From: Hyaloperonospora brassicae
Lineage: Eukaryota; Oomycota; Peronosporomycetes; Peronosporales; Peronosporaceae
Assembly (NCBI GenBank): GCA_947650285.1
Contig: CANTFL010000610.1
Coordinates: forward strand, 78,843 to 142,842
Length of the DNA: 64,000 nt
Direction of reading: 5' to 3'
A program made the position numbers and the translations under genes. Each line of letters opens with the position of its first letter. Positions within the stretch are counted from its first letter, which is position 1. The notes under the pieces were generated by a model. The model had not been told where the DNA came from. It worked only from the letters and a program-made list of their open reading frames with translations, and made no database searches. Shown here one piece after another: positions 33,894-43,584 of this stretch.

Positions 33894-34979
33894 TGCCCGG
33901 AGAAGAGGGGAGGAGAACGTGCGTCGTGAGCAGAAGAAGTAGAGTTCAAGTCTGTTTATTAACCAACCAAATTAATATCCAACCCATCTTTAAGCCTATT
34001 CCCAACTATAGGTCACTCCCCAAGTCGATATCACCTTTAAGCTTGACCGCCCCCTTGAACACGTGTCGAAATTTCGTGACCTGTACTCCAAAGATAGCGC
34101 CAATACTCCCAATATCGTACCTAGGCACCCAAAACGGACCAAATTCCAAATACCATACCAAATACCCAATTTTGGTACCAAAAAGTCCAAAATAGTATCC
34201 AAATGCCGAATGTGTCTAAATCCATATTGCGACGTCAATTCACCCGGCTTCCACTGGCTCTTTCGATCTGAACTTTTGGGACATCACTCATGGACCTTCA
34301 TCAAGCACGCTTATCACGATTCAACAGCTCCATCACCGATATATCCATAGTCAGCAGGGAACATGACCGATCTGAGGTCCAATTCGAGATTGTTGAGGAC
34401 CGACACAGTACAATCCAGCCATGTATGTTCTTCCGTCCATTGAGCGTACTCCGATACCATCCTCACGGGTTTATCTGCTCAATGGGACCATCCGTAGTTC
34501 TTACAACGGTCCCACGGGCTCCCACAAACATCCACACTTCCAGATCGGGCCATAATTAATCCAAATCAGTACTCCTTTCGGGAGACCGGTAACAGAGTGT
34601 CACCGATCTGATGGATTTCGGCACCTTTGTCAAAGAGTCACCTCACATCGCCTGGTCCCCGATGCACATTTCCCAGAATAATTCTGCTTCAGATCGGTTG
34701 TTTGATGCAATCCAGTCCCTTGTCTCGGATCGCATCGTTGAAATCATTCCTTGTCCCAGATTGTAGCGTGGAAATCATCCCTTTCCTCGCCCCGTCTCAG
34801 ATCGTTCCATACCCATCAATCTGACGACAGTTGGATCAGATCGTCTTTCTCCGTTGGGATCGCCTCCCATCTCTTATTAGATCGCCAGGTCCCATGGTCT
34901 CATTTTCCACCAGTAAGTGAAACCTTAACTGGGTGGTCACCGATCCACGTCCCATCATTTGATTAGTGACTTTACCACA
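33894..34979 (-). repeat. D-type LTR (shared LTR of D2)
   Basis: 1086 bp, starting TGTGGTAAAG (reverse complement of 34979-34970) and ending CCGGGCA (33900-33894). Closely matches 17141-18224 throughout. It is bordered by the primer-binding region on one side and by the polypurine tract on the other. Confidence 0.85.
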
Positions 34980-34994
34980 ACCTCCCCCTGTACT
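34980..34994 (-). other. Polypurine tract before the D2 LTR
   Basis: The reverse complement reads 'acagggggaggt' directly before TGTGGTAAAG. Position and composition are those of a plus-strand primer. This shows that the sequence right of 34980 is the 3' internal end of a D-type element. Confidence 0.65.
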
Positions 34995-35068
34995 GAAGCC
35001 CGTTTAGGCAGCAATCGGCTTCAGTCCAGTCATTAATAAATTTCGTTTTAAGAACTCAAGTCCATCCC

Positions 35069-35987
35069 ATGACCTCCCCGACGCGTCTCACCACTTCGCC
35101 GACCCTCTCGGACAACTCCACTGTGGGTATGTCTCCGGATCGAGATCGGCCGTCCAGATCACCAGATCACGGGGAGCATGCTTCCACAATTTCGGATCGG
35201 CCTAGGTCCCCACGACATTCCGGCCCGGCCGGATCGCCTCCGTTGCCCAGATCGCCCGATCAAGGGGAACGCATTCCCGCCGTTCTAGATCGACCTGGGT
35301 TCCCCAGTCATCTCGATCCGGTCAAATCGTTACCGATTCTCGTGGGATCGCCATACTGCCCGCTGGAGTCGATCGCCCTTCTCACCTCGTCAGCTCCTCT
35401 TGACACATTTGGGTCCGATACACTGGCCACTAGTGGGCTTCGTCGTGGGTCCACTCCAATTGTGGATACCAATGAGCACGTCCGAAGAGTTTCCGCCGAC
35501 GAAGTTTATCTTACGTTGGCGACGATCTCATATTTATGGGATCGAGAGGCCACTTTGCGCAGCCAATAGGATACTATCCACGCGCTTCAGCAGTCACACC
35601 GAGAATCTGTCGCGCGCGGAGATCGCCTGCAAGAAGAGATCGATTATCTACACCGATCAGCCGCCCCATTTGTATCTTTCGTTCAGCGTCGTAACGACTT
35701 GATGCAATGCCGGTATGTCGACGCCGCTCATTCTTTGAGAGACTGCCGGCTGGCTCTGCGGACCCGTCGCGATCAGTCGGCGACTTTTCTTTGGTTAAAC
35801 GATTTGTTACGCGCCAGCGATCAATACCTGACCGGCTTAGAATAGCAGATTAGGACCGTGAACGCACAGGTCCGCTCCCTTCGAGGCGGATCGCAACAAC
35901 CTCCAACATCAGCGTAACCAGTTGGCCTCCGACAAGTCCCTCCTCAGCGCGGAAGTTTTCCAGTTGCAACCAGAGTCGGGTCGATCT
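35069..35987 (+). pseudogene. Antisense accessory ORF of element D2 (coiled coil)
   Basis: Starts 90 bp from the LTR edge and runs away from it, antisense to the element. 166 codons of Ser/Pro/Asp-rich text run to a TAG at 35567. The same frame goes on with helical text ('SHRESVARGDRLQEEIDYLH', then 'DAAHSLRDCRLAL') to another TAG near 35844. After a shift, 'NQLASDKSLLSAEVFQLQ' continues up to the point where element B is inserted. Both in-frame stops follow Gln or Glu codons and could come from CAG to TAG changes. The final helix aligns with the end of the B antisense frame (S-x-L-S-x-E-V-x-x-L). Function unknown. Confidence 0.5.
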
Positions 35988-36378
35988 TGTAACGGGGCAG
36001 CCCGTTACATGGAATTGTCACTGTAAGGAAAGTGGCAATAAAGAATATGAAGTTGGATATTCTTTGAACAATATCACCGAAGTGGTGATATTGAAGGGTC
36101 GACCAAAGAGTCTGTTCATTGGTTGATATCTTGATGATATCAACCCACCAATCGCCGCAAGACGCGCGCAATGAGTGGTGACGAGACGTCACCATACACT
36201 CAGTTATATTAGCATAATTAAGTTAAGTCAAACAGAGAGACAGTAGTTAAAAGACTTAATTATATTAATATAACAGTTTTGCTTTTTCCTTACCTACGCT
36301 TCCTCGCTTGCCTTGTGTACGTCTGTCGGGGCACCGATACCCTTGCGTTAAGTTCACGCAAGGGTGTGCCCCGTTACA
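35988..36378 (+). repeat. 5' LTR of element B
   Basis: Begins TGTAACGGGGCA and ends TGCCCCGTTACA, a 12-bp terminal inversion. Carries a strong hairpin near its end (36328-36372). Confidence 0.95.
36328..36372 (+). other. Hairpin near the LTR 3' end
   Basis: GGGGCAC (36328-36334) pairs with GTGCCCC (36366-36372). Inside, CCCTTGCGT pairs with ACGCAAGGG around a short loop. The same hairpin is kept in the 3' LTR (43927-43971). A role in RNA structure, dimerisation or 3'-end formation is possible, but none is shown. Confidence 0.65.
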
Positions 36379-36380
36379 CC

Positions 36381-36393
36381 TGGTAGCACTTTG
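36381..36393 (+). other. Primer-binding site of element B
   Basis: TGGTAGCACTT, two bases after the LTR, is complementary to a tRNA ending ...GCTACCA. That 3' end fits eukaryotic initiator tRNA-Met (A1:U72, AGC/GCU acceptor). Element C has the same first nine bases at 49155. Confidence 0.65.
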
Positions 36394-36422
36394 TAGTCCT
36401 TCCAAGGACCACAACATCCAAC

Positions 36423-37577
36423 ATGAACATGTTGGATGATGAAGAGACCTTTCACGCCACGCGTGAAGGGTTTACCCATTTGAGTGACATCGAATGGGGT
36501 GCGGTAGAACGAATGAGTTCTACCGTAGGCGAGCTCGCCATTAGCGCCATGTTGGAGTCTCTAGACAGAGACCAACAACATGCCGCTATAGCCAAGTTCA
36601 TCCAAAGTGAACTTGTCGCCGAAAGGGAGAAAGTAGCCTTGCTTCACCAGCAAGGCTCTCAACAGGCCGAGCAGTTGAGAGAACTCGGTGCTCAACAGAC
36701 AGAGCTGTTGAGACAGCAGCAATTCCATGCTGCTGTGGGCGGGACGGCACATGCGCGTCGTCCCGAGGTCATGAAGGTTGACATCTCCAAGTACAGTGGA
36801 GTCCCGGAGGACTCCCTGTTACTATGGTTTGTCGAACTCGACAGAGCCTTAAGGGCTCGTCGCGTCGAAGATGAGCAAATGAAACTCACATTTGCTCAGA
36901 CCCACTTGGCAGGGTGTGCCAAAACTTGGGCCCTGGGACTCGAGAGTAGCGACCCAAATGTGTTTAGGTCGCTAGATGACTTCAAGTCCCGGCTCAGACA
37001 AACGTTTGAGCCGCCACGAGCTGAGTTCAGTGCTCGTTCAGAGCTCCTGAAACTCAAGCAGGGTAAGCGTGATGTGCACGCTTACGCACAACATATACGA
37101 CTCCTTGCGAGTAGTATAACTGCTAACCCAGTCCATGAACACACGTTGATTACGGTGTTCATGCAAGGGCTCGCAGAAGGGCCCGTCAGGAGCCACCTGT
37201 TCCGCCTTGAGCTGAATACGCTTGAAGAAGCGATATCAGCCGCGGAACAGGAAGACTTTAGCATGAGACAGGCTCATGCTAGCTCAAACTCTTACCGTCC
37301 ACCGAGACGACAAGAGATCGGAGGTCCAGAACCAATGGACCTCTGCTATGTTGAGAACGAGAGACCTCGCTCTTCAATCAACAAGCGATTGCAGAGGTGC
37401 AATCGCTGTCAGAAGTTAGGGCACTACGCATACGAGTGTAGTGCTCCACGCCCAGTACCAAACAGTACTGAGCGAAATGGACGACCATTCGCCAGAAAGG
37501 GCAATGGGCGTGGGTCCAGCGCTGTTGCGAAGCCGCAACAGCGAGACGGACCATCAAAAAATGGTCGGGGTCAGTAG
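36423..37577 (+). CDS. gag: gag polyprotein of element B
   Basis: 384 codons, intact. It is the structural protein that packages element RNA. The start 'MNMLDDEETF' is the first ATG after the LTR and leader. Residues about 60-105 form a Gln/Glu/Leu-rich coiled coil. About 125-265 is the retrotransposon gag core ('DSLLLWFVELDRALRAR', 'GCAKTWALGL', 'FKSRLRQTFEPPRAEF', 'HAYAQHIRLLASSI', 'FMQGLAEGPVRSHLF'). Residues 326-339 are a CCHC knuckle 'CNRCQKLGHYAYEC' (C-X2-C-X4-H-X4-C), and the tail is basic. The stop TAG (37575-37577) lies inside the frameshift hairpin, and pol continues in the -1 frame. Confidence 0.9.
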   Translation: MNMLDDEETFHATREGFTHLSDIEWGAVERMSSTVGELAISAMLESLDRDQQHAAIAKFIQSELVAEREKVALLHQQGSQQAEQLRELGAQQTELLRQQQFHAAVGGTAHARRPEVMKVDISKYSGVPEDSLLLWFVELDRALRARRVEDEQMKLTFAQTHLAGCAKTWALGLESSDPNVFRSLDDFKSRLRQTFEPPRAEFSARSELLKLKQGKRDVHAYAQHIRLLASSITANPVHEHTLITVFMQGLAEGPVRSHLFRLELNTLEEAISAAEQEDFSMRQAHASSNSYRPPRRQEIGGPEPMDLCYVENERPRSSINKRLQRCNRCQKLGHYAYECSAPRPVPNSTERNGRPFARKGNGRGSSAVAKPQQRDGPSKNGRGQ

Positions 37578-37596
37578 GGGCGGAGCGCCCTACTGA
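37556..37596 (+). promoter_or_regulatory. -1 ribosomal frameshift signal between gag and pol
   Basis: In the gag frame the slippery heptamer A AAA AAT lies at 37556-37562 (X XXY YYZ). After an 8-nt spacer comes a perfect 9-bp stem, TCAGTAGGG / CCCTACTGA, with an 8-nt loop (37571-37596). The pol frame is exactly -1 to gag and has no stop between the heptamer and the pol ORF. The gag stop sits in the stem. Confidence 0.75.
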
Positions 37597-40267
37597 TCCA
37601 GCAACCTCAAGAGAATTTGCAAATCTCTTGACGAAAGTTGCTCCAGATACACAATCATTGTGTGTCTCTGCACCTGGTGATGACGTTTCGCTCATCACCT
37701 TGAAGTTGGAAGCGACAAATGATTTGTCGCTTCGTGCCCTAGTAGACTGTGGGGCGTCGAACAACTTTGTTCGACGCCAGTCACTAGAGGGTCGTAGGCT
37801 CAAGTTCGTTGAGCGCGACATTCCCCTCACAAGGATGACGGTGCGCCTTGCAACAGGCGCATCGATTACCGTTGAGAAACGTGTAGTAGGAATCCACTAC
37901 ACGTTAGAGGGCGAACAGTACGATAATGACTTCATCGTACTAGATCTGGATGACAAATTTGATGTCATCCTGGGATTACCTTGGCTCAGAAGGTACGAGC
38001 CAAGGGTGAGCTGGAAGCATCGATCCGTGAAGATGCCTGCCGCTTGTTCATCAGATGGCCATCTGATGAACATCTTGGAGCGTCCACAAGCGTGTGGATA
38101 TTCTGCGAGTGAGTGCGATGGCCTCACTTGCGGTTCGGTCGTTCGCACGACTGCACAAGATCACAGTGTAGTTGATCACTACACTGTGGAGCAAGCTCCC
38201 GGCGGCTGTACAGGAGTACAGGCTGCGCCGAAGGTCCACCACTCGAATAAGTCGAGTGGACCGGGACATGGATGCATGCCTAGCGGACATCATCTTAGAA
38301 GTAAGAAACCGGTTGCCTCCAAGGGGCAACATGGAAATCCTAGGTCGACTGGAGAGTCGACCGTAGAGGATCGGTGCCTGACTGTGGTTGCACAGCCACA
38401 GTTGCAAGACGTCGAGGGAATAAGTCCCCACGTACTTGAGGAAAGAATTCCTCAAGAGTCACTTGCTGCGAGATCAGGCTCTCAGCAACCTGTGGAAGCA
38501 AGTTCCCAGGAAGTAACCGAGAAGTTGAACGTCTTGGTTGATGACGGATCAAGCGTAGGCGCTTATACGCTTGATCTGATTGTGCCTCCGAAGTTAACTT
38601 CGGAGATAACTCAGTTGCCAACGCTAGAACCGAAACGGTTCTTTCGTGATCTGCGTAGTGGCAAAGTCAAGCAGATCTGCATACTCGTCACGGAGGATGA
38701 GTATGTGGCCGACATTCGGTCGGCAACAGTATTTGCTGAGAACGAACGGGTTCTCAGCAGCTCATCGATGGACGAAAGTGTCCTCGATGAGAAGACTCGG
38801 ATTGAGCGATACACGTCTCAATCCTGGGAGTCACTTCAGGCAAATCCTTTGTATAAGGATTTGATCGAATTCAAGGACGTGTTCCCTGAATCCGTACCTT
38901 GCGAGTTGCCTAAGGACAAAGGCACTCGACACGAGATCGAGCTCAAACCGGGCTCGAAGTACTGTGTCATGAAGCAGTGGCCACTGCCTCGTGAACAAGT
39001 ACTAGCGATCGACAAGTTCTTTGCCGATCGCTTAGCAGCGGGCCATGTGAGGGAATCAACATCCCCTCACAGCTCTCCGACCTTCTGTGTGCGAAAGGCC
39101 ACAGGAGGGTGGCGGATAGTGCACGCATTCAACAAATTGAATGCTGCAACGGTACCGGCTCAGACGCCGATACCGAGGAAGGACGTAATCATAGATGGTA
39201 TGTCAAAGAGTACCATCTTTTCGTCCATGGATCTGATGGATGGATTCTATCAGATCCTCATGCGTGAACGGGACATCCCGTTCACGGCAGTGAGTACCCC
39301 CAGCGGGATGCTGTGGGAGTGGCTAGTGATGCCACAGGGGCTGAGTAATGCCCCTGCAACATTCAACAGATGTGTAACAAATCTGTTGAGACCGGTGCGA
39401 GACTTCGCACCGAGTTACTTCGACGATGTGTTCGTCCATAGCCGGGCTATGGACGGAAAGACGGACGTTGAAGGTCACAGAACTCACGTTCGTAAGTTTC
39501 TTCAACTTATGCGCAAGTATAAGTTGTACGCCAACCTCAAGAAGTGTATATTCGCGGCTAGCGAAATACCACTTCTTGGGTGCATCGTGGGTAAACACGG
39601 CGTACGCCCTGATCACGAAAAGATCAAGGCGATCACCGACTGGCCATTGCCAGTCGATGTCAAGGGACTGAGGAAGTTTCTTGGGCTATCGGCGTACTTG
39701 CACAAGTACTCGCGCAACTACGCCGAGATGACTGTTCATCTTTCTTGCTTGCTCAAGAAAAATGTCAAGTGGTCATGGAACGCTGAGTGCCAGCGTTCCT
39801 TTGAAGGTATCAAGCAAAGCTTGATGCAATCGCCGATCTTGGCGATTGCAGATCAGGACAGACCTTTTCATGTAGTCTGTGACGCCAGCGATTTCGCAAT
39901 CGGCTGTGCGTTAATGCAGTTCGGTGAAGATGGCGCGGAGCGCGTCATCTGTTATCAGTCGCGTCAGATGCAAGAAGCTGAGCGTAATTAACCAGTGCAT
40001 GACAAGGAACTCCTTGCCATTAAGTACGCACTGGCTAAGTTTCGGGTCTATCTCTTGGGAGATAGATTGTTTGTTGTCTATACGGACCATTCGTCATTAC
40101 GCACGGCCGTAAACAGCCCACACCTCTCGCAAAGGATGGCGAGGTGGCTGTCTTTCTTCGCGGAGTATAACTTCTCCGTGGAGTATAAACCAGGACGACT
40201 CAATGTCGTCGCTGATGCGCTTTCGCGCCGGCCCGATTTCGAGCCGGACGCACAAATCCAACAGTGA
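37556..40267 (+). pseudogene. pol: pol of element B: protease, RT and RNase H, one nonsense codon
   Basis: Read by -1 frameshift from gag; the open frame is usable from 37556. Protease active site 'LVDCGASNNFVRR' (Asp-Cys-Gly) is near 37742. RT: 'GGWRIVHAFNKLNAATVP', 'SSMDLMDGFYQIL', 'LVMPQGLSNAPATFNR', and the catalytic Tyr-Phe-Asp-Asp at 39416-39427. Then 'LRKFLGLSAYLHKY', and RNase H with 'VVCDASDFAIGCAL' and, after the stop, 'HDKELLAIKYAL' and 'YTDHSSLRTA'. A TAA at 39989-39991 stands where C reads Asn-Tyr-Pro-Val-His. Otherwise the frame is open to 40267. This is the least damaged RT in the window. Confidence 0.88.
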
Positions 40268-40439
40268 GGATAAGCCCACTGTTGCGACACTGTCAGTCAT
40301 TGTCCCGTCGTCAAGTTTACTTGACGACGTACGAAAGGCATACGCGGAAGATAAGGATCTTCTGCGATTGATGGATCATCTGGTGAATCCATCCAGTAAA
40401 TCCATGAGGGATTTACCGGCTTTGTACCGATCCCTCATC

Positions 40440-41240
40440 GGATCGGTATAGTACACGCAACGGATTGCTGTACTATACAGCTGTTGCCGACGACACGCCT
40501 CGTGTCGTCGTACCCGCTCATCATGATTTGCGTTTACGCATCATGTATGAGTGTCACGATGCCCCAACAAGCGGCCATCGTGGTAGATAAAAGACTTACA
40601 TTACGGTAAGTCGTGACTTTTACTGGCCACGCCAGTATCAGTTTGTCCGCAAGTCCATACGTGCTTGCGAGGTTTGCCAACGGGTGAAGCCTAGTCTTTC
40701 ATCCCGTGCGCCATTGCAGCCTCTGCCTGTTCCGACAGAGTGCTGGCAGTCCGTTTCAATGGACTTCGTCTTCGGGTTTCCCGAAGACGCTCACAAAAAT
40801 AATGGTATTCTTGTGTTTGTTGACCGATTCAGCAAGATGGTCCATCTTGCTGCTGTCCCTGAGTCGATCAAGGCTCAAGGTTGTGCTCGTGTCTTTCTAT
40901 ACACGGTCTTTATACTCCACGGGTTACCCCGTGATCTCGTATCCGACCGTGACCCTCGGTTCACGGCGGCATTTTGGCAAGCCGTGTTCCGTACTCTCGG
41001 AACACGATTGAAGATGTCCACTTCTGACCATCCCGAAACAGATGGTCAGACGGAACGTGCGAACCGTGTCCTCGAAGAGATCCTTCGAGGATATGTCCAC
41101 TCCTTTCCGAGTTGGAGCGAATTCCTACCCATGGTGGAATTCGCCATCAACAATTCGGTGCATGCTTCCGCACAGCACACACCGTTTTAAGTGAATGGCC
41201 TACGCCATCCACGAGTGCCCACCCTTATAGAGTGTGACTC
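40440..41240 (+). pseudogene. Integrase of element B (zinc finger and core)
   Basis: The H2C2 part is at about 40470-40690 with shifts ('HDAPTSGHRG', then 'CEVCQRVKP'). The core lies in the open frame 40684-41190: first catalytic Asp in 'VSMDFVFGFPED', second in 'LVSDRDPRFTAAFWQ', Glu in 'HPETDGQTERANRVLEE'. 'FLPMVEFAINNSVHAS' then follows. A TAA at 41188-41190 replaces the Tyr codon that element A still has after His-Thr-Pro-Phe. The integrase would join element ends to host DNA. All three catalytic residues survive here. Confidence 0.85.
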
Positions 41241-42473
41241 TTGGATAAGGGGGGAGGGACTCGCTCGAGCAAAAACCGTTTTGGCTCTTGCTCATCACGT
41301 GTCGACGCTAACGTCGTCACGTATGATGCCGATGTCGATCAAGTCGACATCGATGAAGAAGATCACCTCAATAATAACGATGACGCTATTATTGACTCGG
41401 ATGATGATGACGATGCTAGTATATTCAGCATCGTCAACGATTATGCCAGCGAGGAAGAAGACAACCTCGCTGAAGAAGAGAGCAATCTCTTAGCAGTGCG
41501 CACGAAGCGCACTGAAAGACAAAACAAAGAGTCAGCAGAGAACTTCCTGCTGACTCGAGAAGCGGTAGTCTGTTTCGTTCAGGACTCCATCGCAAATGCG
41601 GTGGACCGTCAGAAACGGAACGCAGAAAAGAATAGAAGAGCAAATGTTCTTTCATTTAAAGTTAATGACCTAGTACTTCTGTCTACGGTAAACTTACCTG
41701 GACATGCAGTCACTAGTGTCGGCAGTAGTAAACTACTGCCGAAATACATTGGGCCATTTCGAGTGTTGCATCGCAAGGGCAATGCATACACACTCGAATT
41801 GCCACGTAAGATGCGCACGCATCCTACGCTTTACGTGGGGAGGCTTAGGCCGTACTGTCAGTACGAGCCTTCTTCTTCCGATGAAGATAGCCCCCACGCT
41901 ATAGAACCTCCATCAGGTTCTTGCGTTCGCGCTCCAGACGATCCGTCTGGTCGCGCAGATATGATACCTCGGAACTCAACCGAGATATCTCCCCGCAAGC
42001 TGTCGCCAGATCGCCGAATAGAGAGCGGACATCCCGCTCGACCTGAAGCTGCGCTGTGGCATAATCGGCGCGATCCCTCGCCCGATCAGCCTCGTGATCT
42101 TTGCGGTTCTTCCGCACGGTATCAGTCAAAGCGCAGCGCCGGTCGCGCTCGTGCTTCAAGTAATCACGCAATTCATCGATTGCGCGATCCATCTCGTAAG
42201 GGTCGAGATGGTGAACCGAATCATCTGGATGAGGTCTTTCCTCTTCCACCACATCCTTTGGTGGATGCTCACGGTGATCAACGCTTTCTAGTGGAGCGTA
42301 TCTTGAATCACCGTGACGATTCAGGATCAAGGACGAGCTACCTCGTCCAGTGGCGGGGGTATCCACCTTCTTGGAACAGCTGGGAGCCCCGCTCTCAGCT
42401 GTTGATGGATGTTGAAGGTCTCGTCCGCCAGTATGACGAGACCCATCCGATGAGTCCTGTGGCCCATCGGTAA
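41241..42473 (+). CDS. Integrase C-terminus of element B: acidic insert, GPY/F, chromodomain
   Basis: 410 codons open. Residues about 25-85 are an acidic block with runs of Asp ('[13 protein letters not shown]'). About 130-200 is the GPY/F module ('[17 protein letters not shown]', '[12 protein letters not shown]', '[12 protein letters not shown]'). About 205-335 is a Pro/Ser/Arg linker. About 340-400 is a chromodomain ('[10 protein letters not shown]', '[18 protein letters not shown]', '[11 protein letters not shown]'), with the aromatic and 'SWE' landmarks in place. It follows the core after a one-frame change near 41240, so it is not translated as it stands. The linker DNA is also open and coiled-coil coding on the other strand. 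Confidence 0.85.
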   Translation: MDKGGGTRSSKNRFGSCSSRVDANVVTYDADVDQVDIDEEDHLNNNDDAIIDSDDDDDASIFSIVNDYASEEEDNLAEEESNLLAVRTKRTERQNKESAENFLLTREAVVCFVQDSIANAVDRQKRNAEKNRRANVLSFKVNDLVLLSTVNLPGHAVTSVGSSKLLPKYIGPFRVLHRKGNAYTLELPRKMRTHPTLYVGRLRPYCQYEPSSSDEDSPHAIEPPSGSCVRAPDDPSGRADMIPRNSTEISPRKLSPDRRIESGHPARPEAALWHNRRDPSPDQPRDLCGSSARYQSKRSAGRARASSNHAIHRLRDPSRKGRDGEPNHLDEVFPLPPHPLVDAHGDQRFLVERILNHRDDSGSRTSYLVQWRGYPPSWNSWEPRSQLLMDVEGLVRQYDETHPMSPVAHR

Positions 42474-43453
42474 ACACGCGCCTCTAGGCGCTTGTAGACG
42501 GATTGCAAGTTTGCAATCGCGTCACGCATCTCAGCCGAGATGTGTGCCCTTCCCCAGGGCGAATTTAGGGAGTACACATCCCTATGTGCACGCTGCGAGT
42601 TGTCAACACAACTCGCACAAGGGTCTCCCCATGTGAGGCAAGGAATGCCTGCCTCACTCGATAAACAATGCAACCGGTACCTAGCACCGGTTAACGTTCG
42701 CCGTTCGAACCTGAGGCGTGTCGCCTCAAGTTTCTTGAGCCACCCTTCTCGTCCAAAATTCTTTACGTTTTGGACGAACGCGTTCCACGCAGCCAAAAGC
42801 GATGTTTTGTCACGCTTTTGGTTGCTGTTGTACCATCGATGTCTAAGAAAGTCATCGAGATAAAAATCTTTTTCAGCGCGAAAGTTCTTCGCGCTGGAAC
42901 TCAAGCCGTGAAGCTCAGTCGCATCGAATAAGGGTATTCGATGGTGTTGGCTTGTATCGTGAGACAAGCCATTGATAAGCCGTTCAGGCAAACGCCACAC
43001 CTTCAGCTCATCACGCTTCACATTGGTACCTCTGTCGGTACCACGGCTCACAGTTTGACGACGGCTCACACCATCGTCATCTCGCTCGTGCGAAGACGCA
43101 CGAGCCGTCGGTGATGAGGAATACATACCCCACCACCATGATCATCGTCATCACTGCCGAACAGACTGTGATGCAAATCACGAGTCCGTTAGTTCGGCAT
43201 TGGCCTTGGCGAATACTGAGGCGTCGCCGGTGAGCGATACGCCTCTGGCAGCATTGCCCGAGTCAGACACGTCTGACTCGCCAGAGTAGATGACCTCTAC
43301 CTCGGGGTCATCATGCGCACGCGGTGAGGTGCCGCATGCACCTGCAGCACCTTTTGCTGCAGGCGAAGAACGAGCAGCAGACGACGAATCGTCTGCCGCA
43401 GAAGCTGGCACAGGCACAGACTCTGTGCGCCTTGAGTCACCTCGCATAGACAT
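41899..43453 (-). pseudogene. Antisense accessory ORF of element B (broken)
   Basis: Begins at 43453, 132 bp inside the 3' LTR. 91 codons of Ala/Ser/Pro-rich, acidic text run to a TGA at 43178. Three more stops follow within 40 bp, and the same frame then reopens at 43126 for 243 codons to 42395 ('AWNAFVQNVKNF', 'EGWLKKLEATRLRFER'). In the next frame 42477-41899 (192 codons) ends in about 100 residues of strong coiled coil ('[18 protein letters not shown]', '[15 protein letters not shown]'). That part overlaps the sense linker and chromodomain. The three blocks have counterparts in copy A, and the last also in D2. Function unknown. An intron or shifts may separate the parts. Confidence 0.55.
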
Positions 43454-43573
43454 GTTAACTATGCGAGGTCAAGCGGAAAGTGAATGGAACGGACCCAACA
43501 AGTACTCCCTGTCCCAATGGTGGCCAACGGGTGGCCGCCAGTATTTTCGATAGTCACACGGTGACTATCAGTT

Positions 43574-43584
43574 AAGGGGGGTGA
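43574..43584 (+). other. Polypurine tract of element B
   Basis: 'aaggggggtga' directly before the 3' LTR start TGTAAC at 43585; plus-strand primer position. Confidence 0.7.

Larger units (their letters stand above)
33115..35987 (-). mobile_element. Element D2: one D-type LTR flanked by internal sequence on both sides
   Basis: In element sense (minus strand) the order is: 3' internal end with antisense frame (35987-34980), polypurine tract, LTR (34979-33894), then leader (33893-33115). The leader ends at the same 'gagatcgacttcacc' word found at 18950. So one LTR acts as the 3' LTR of one copy and the 5' LTR of another. This is the arrangement left by a tandem array or by recombination between LTRs. 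Element B is inserted at 35987/35988 and cuts off the rest. Confidence 0.75.
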
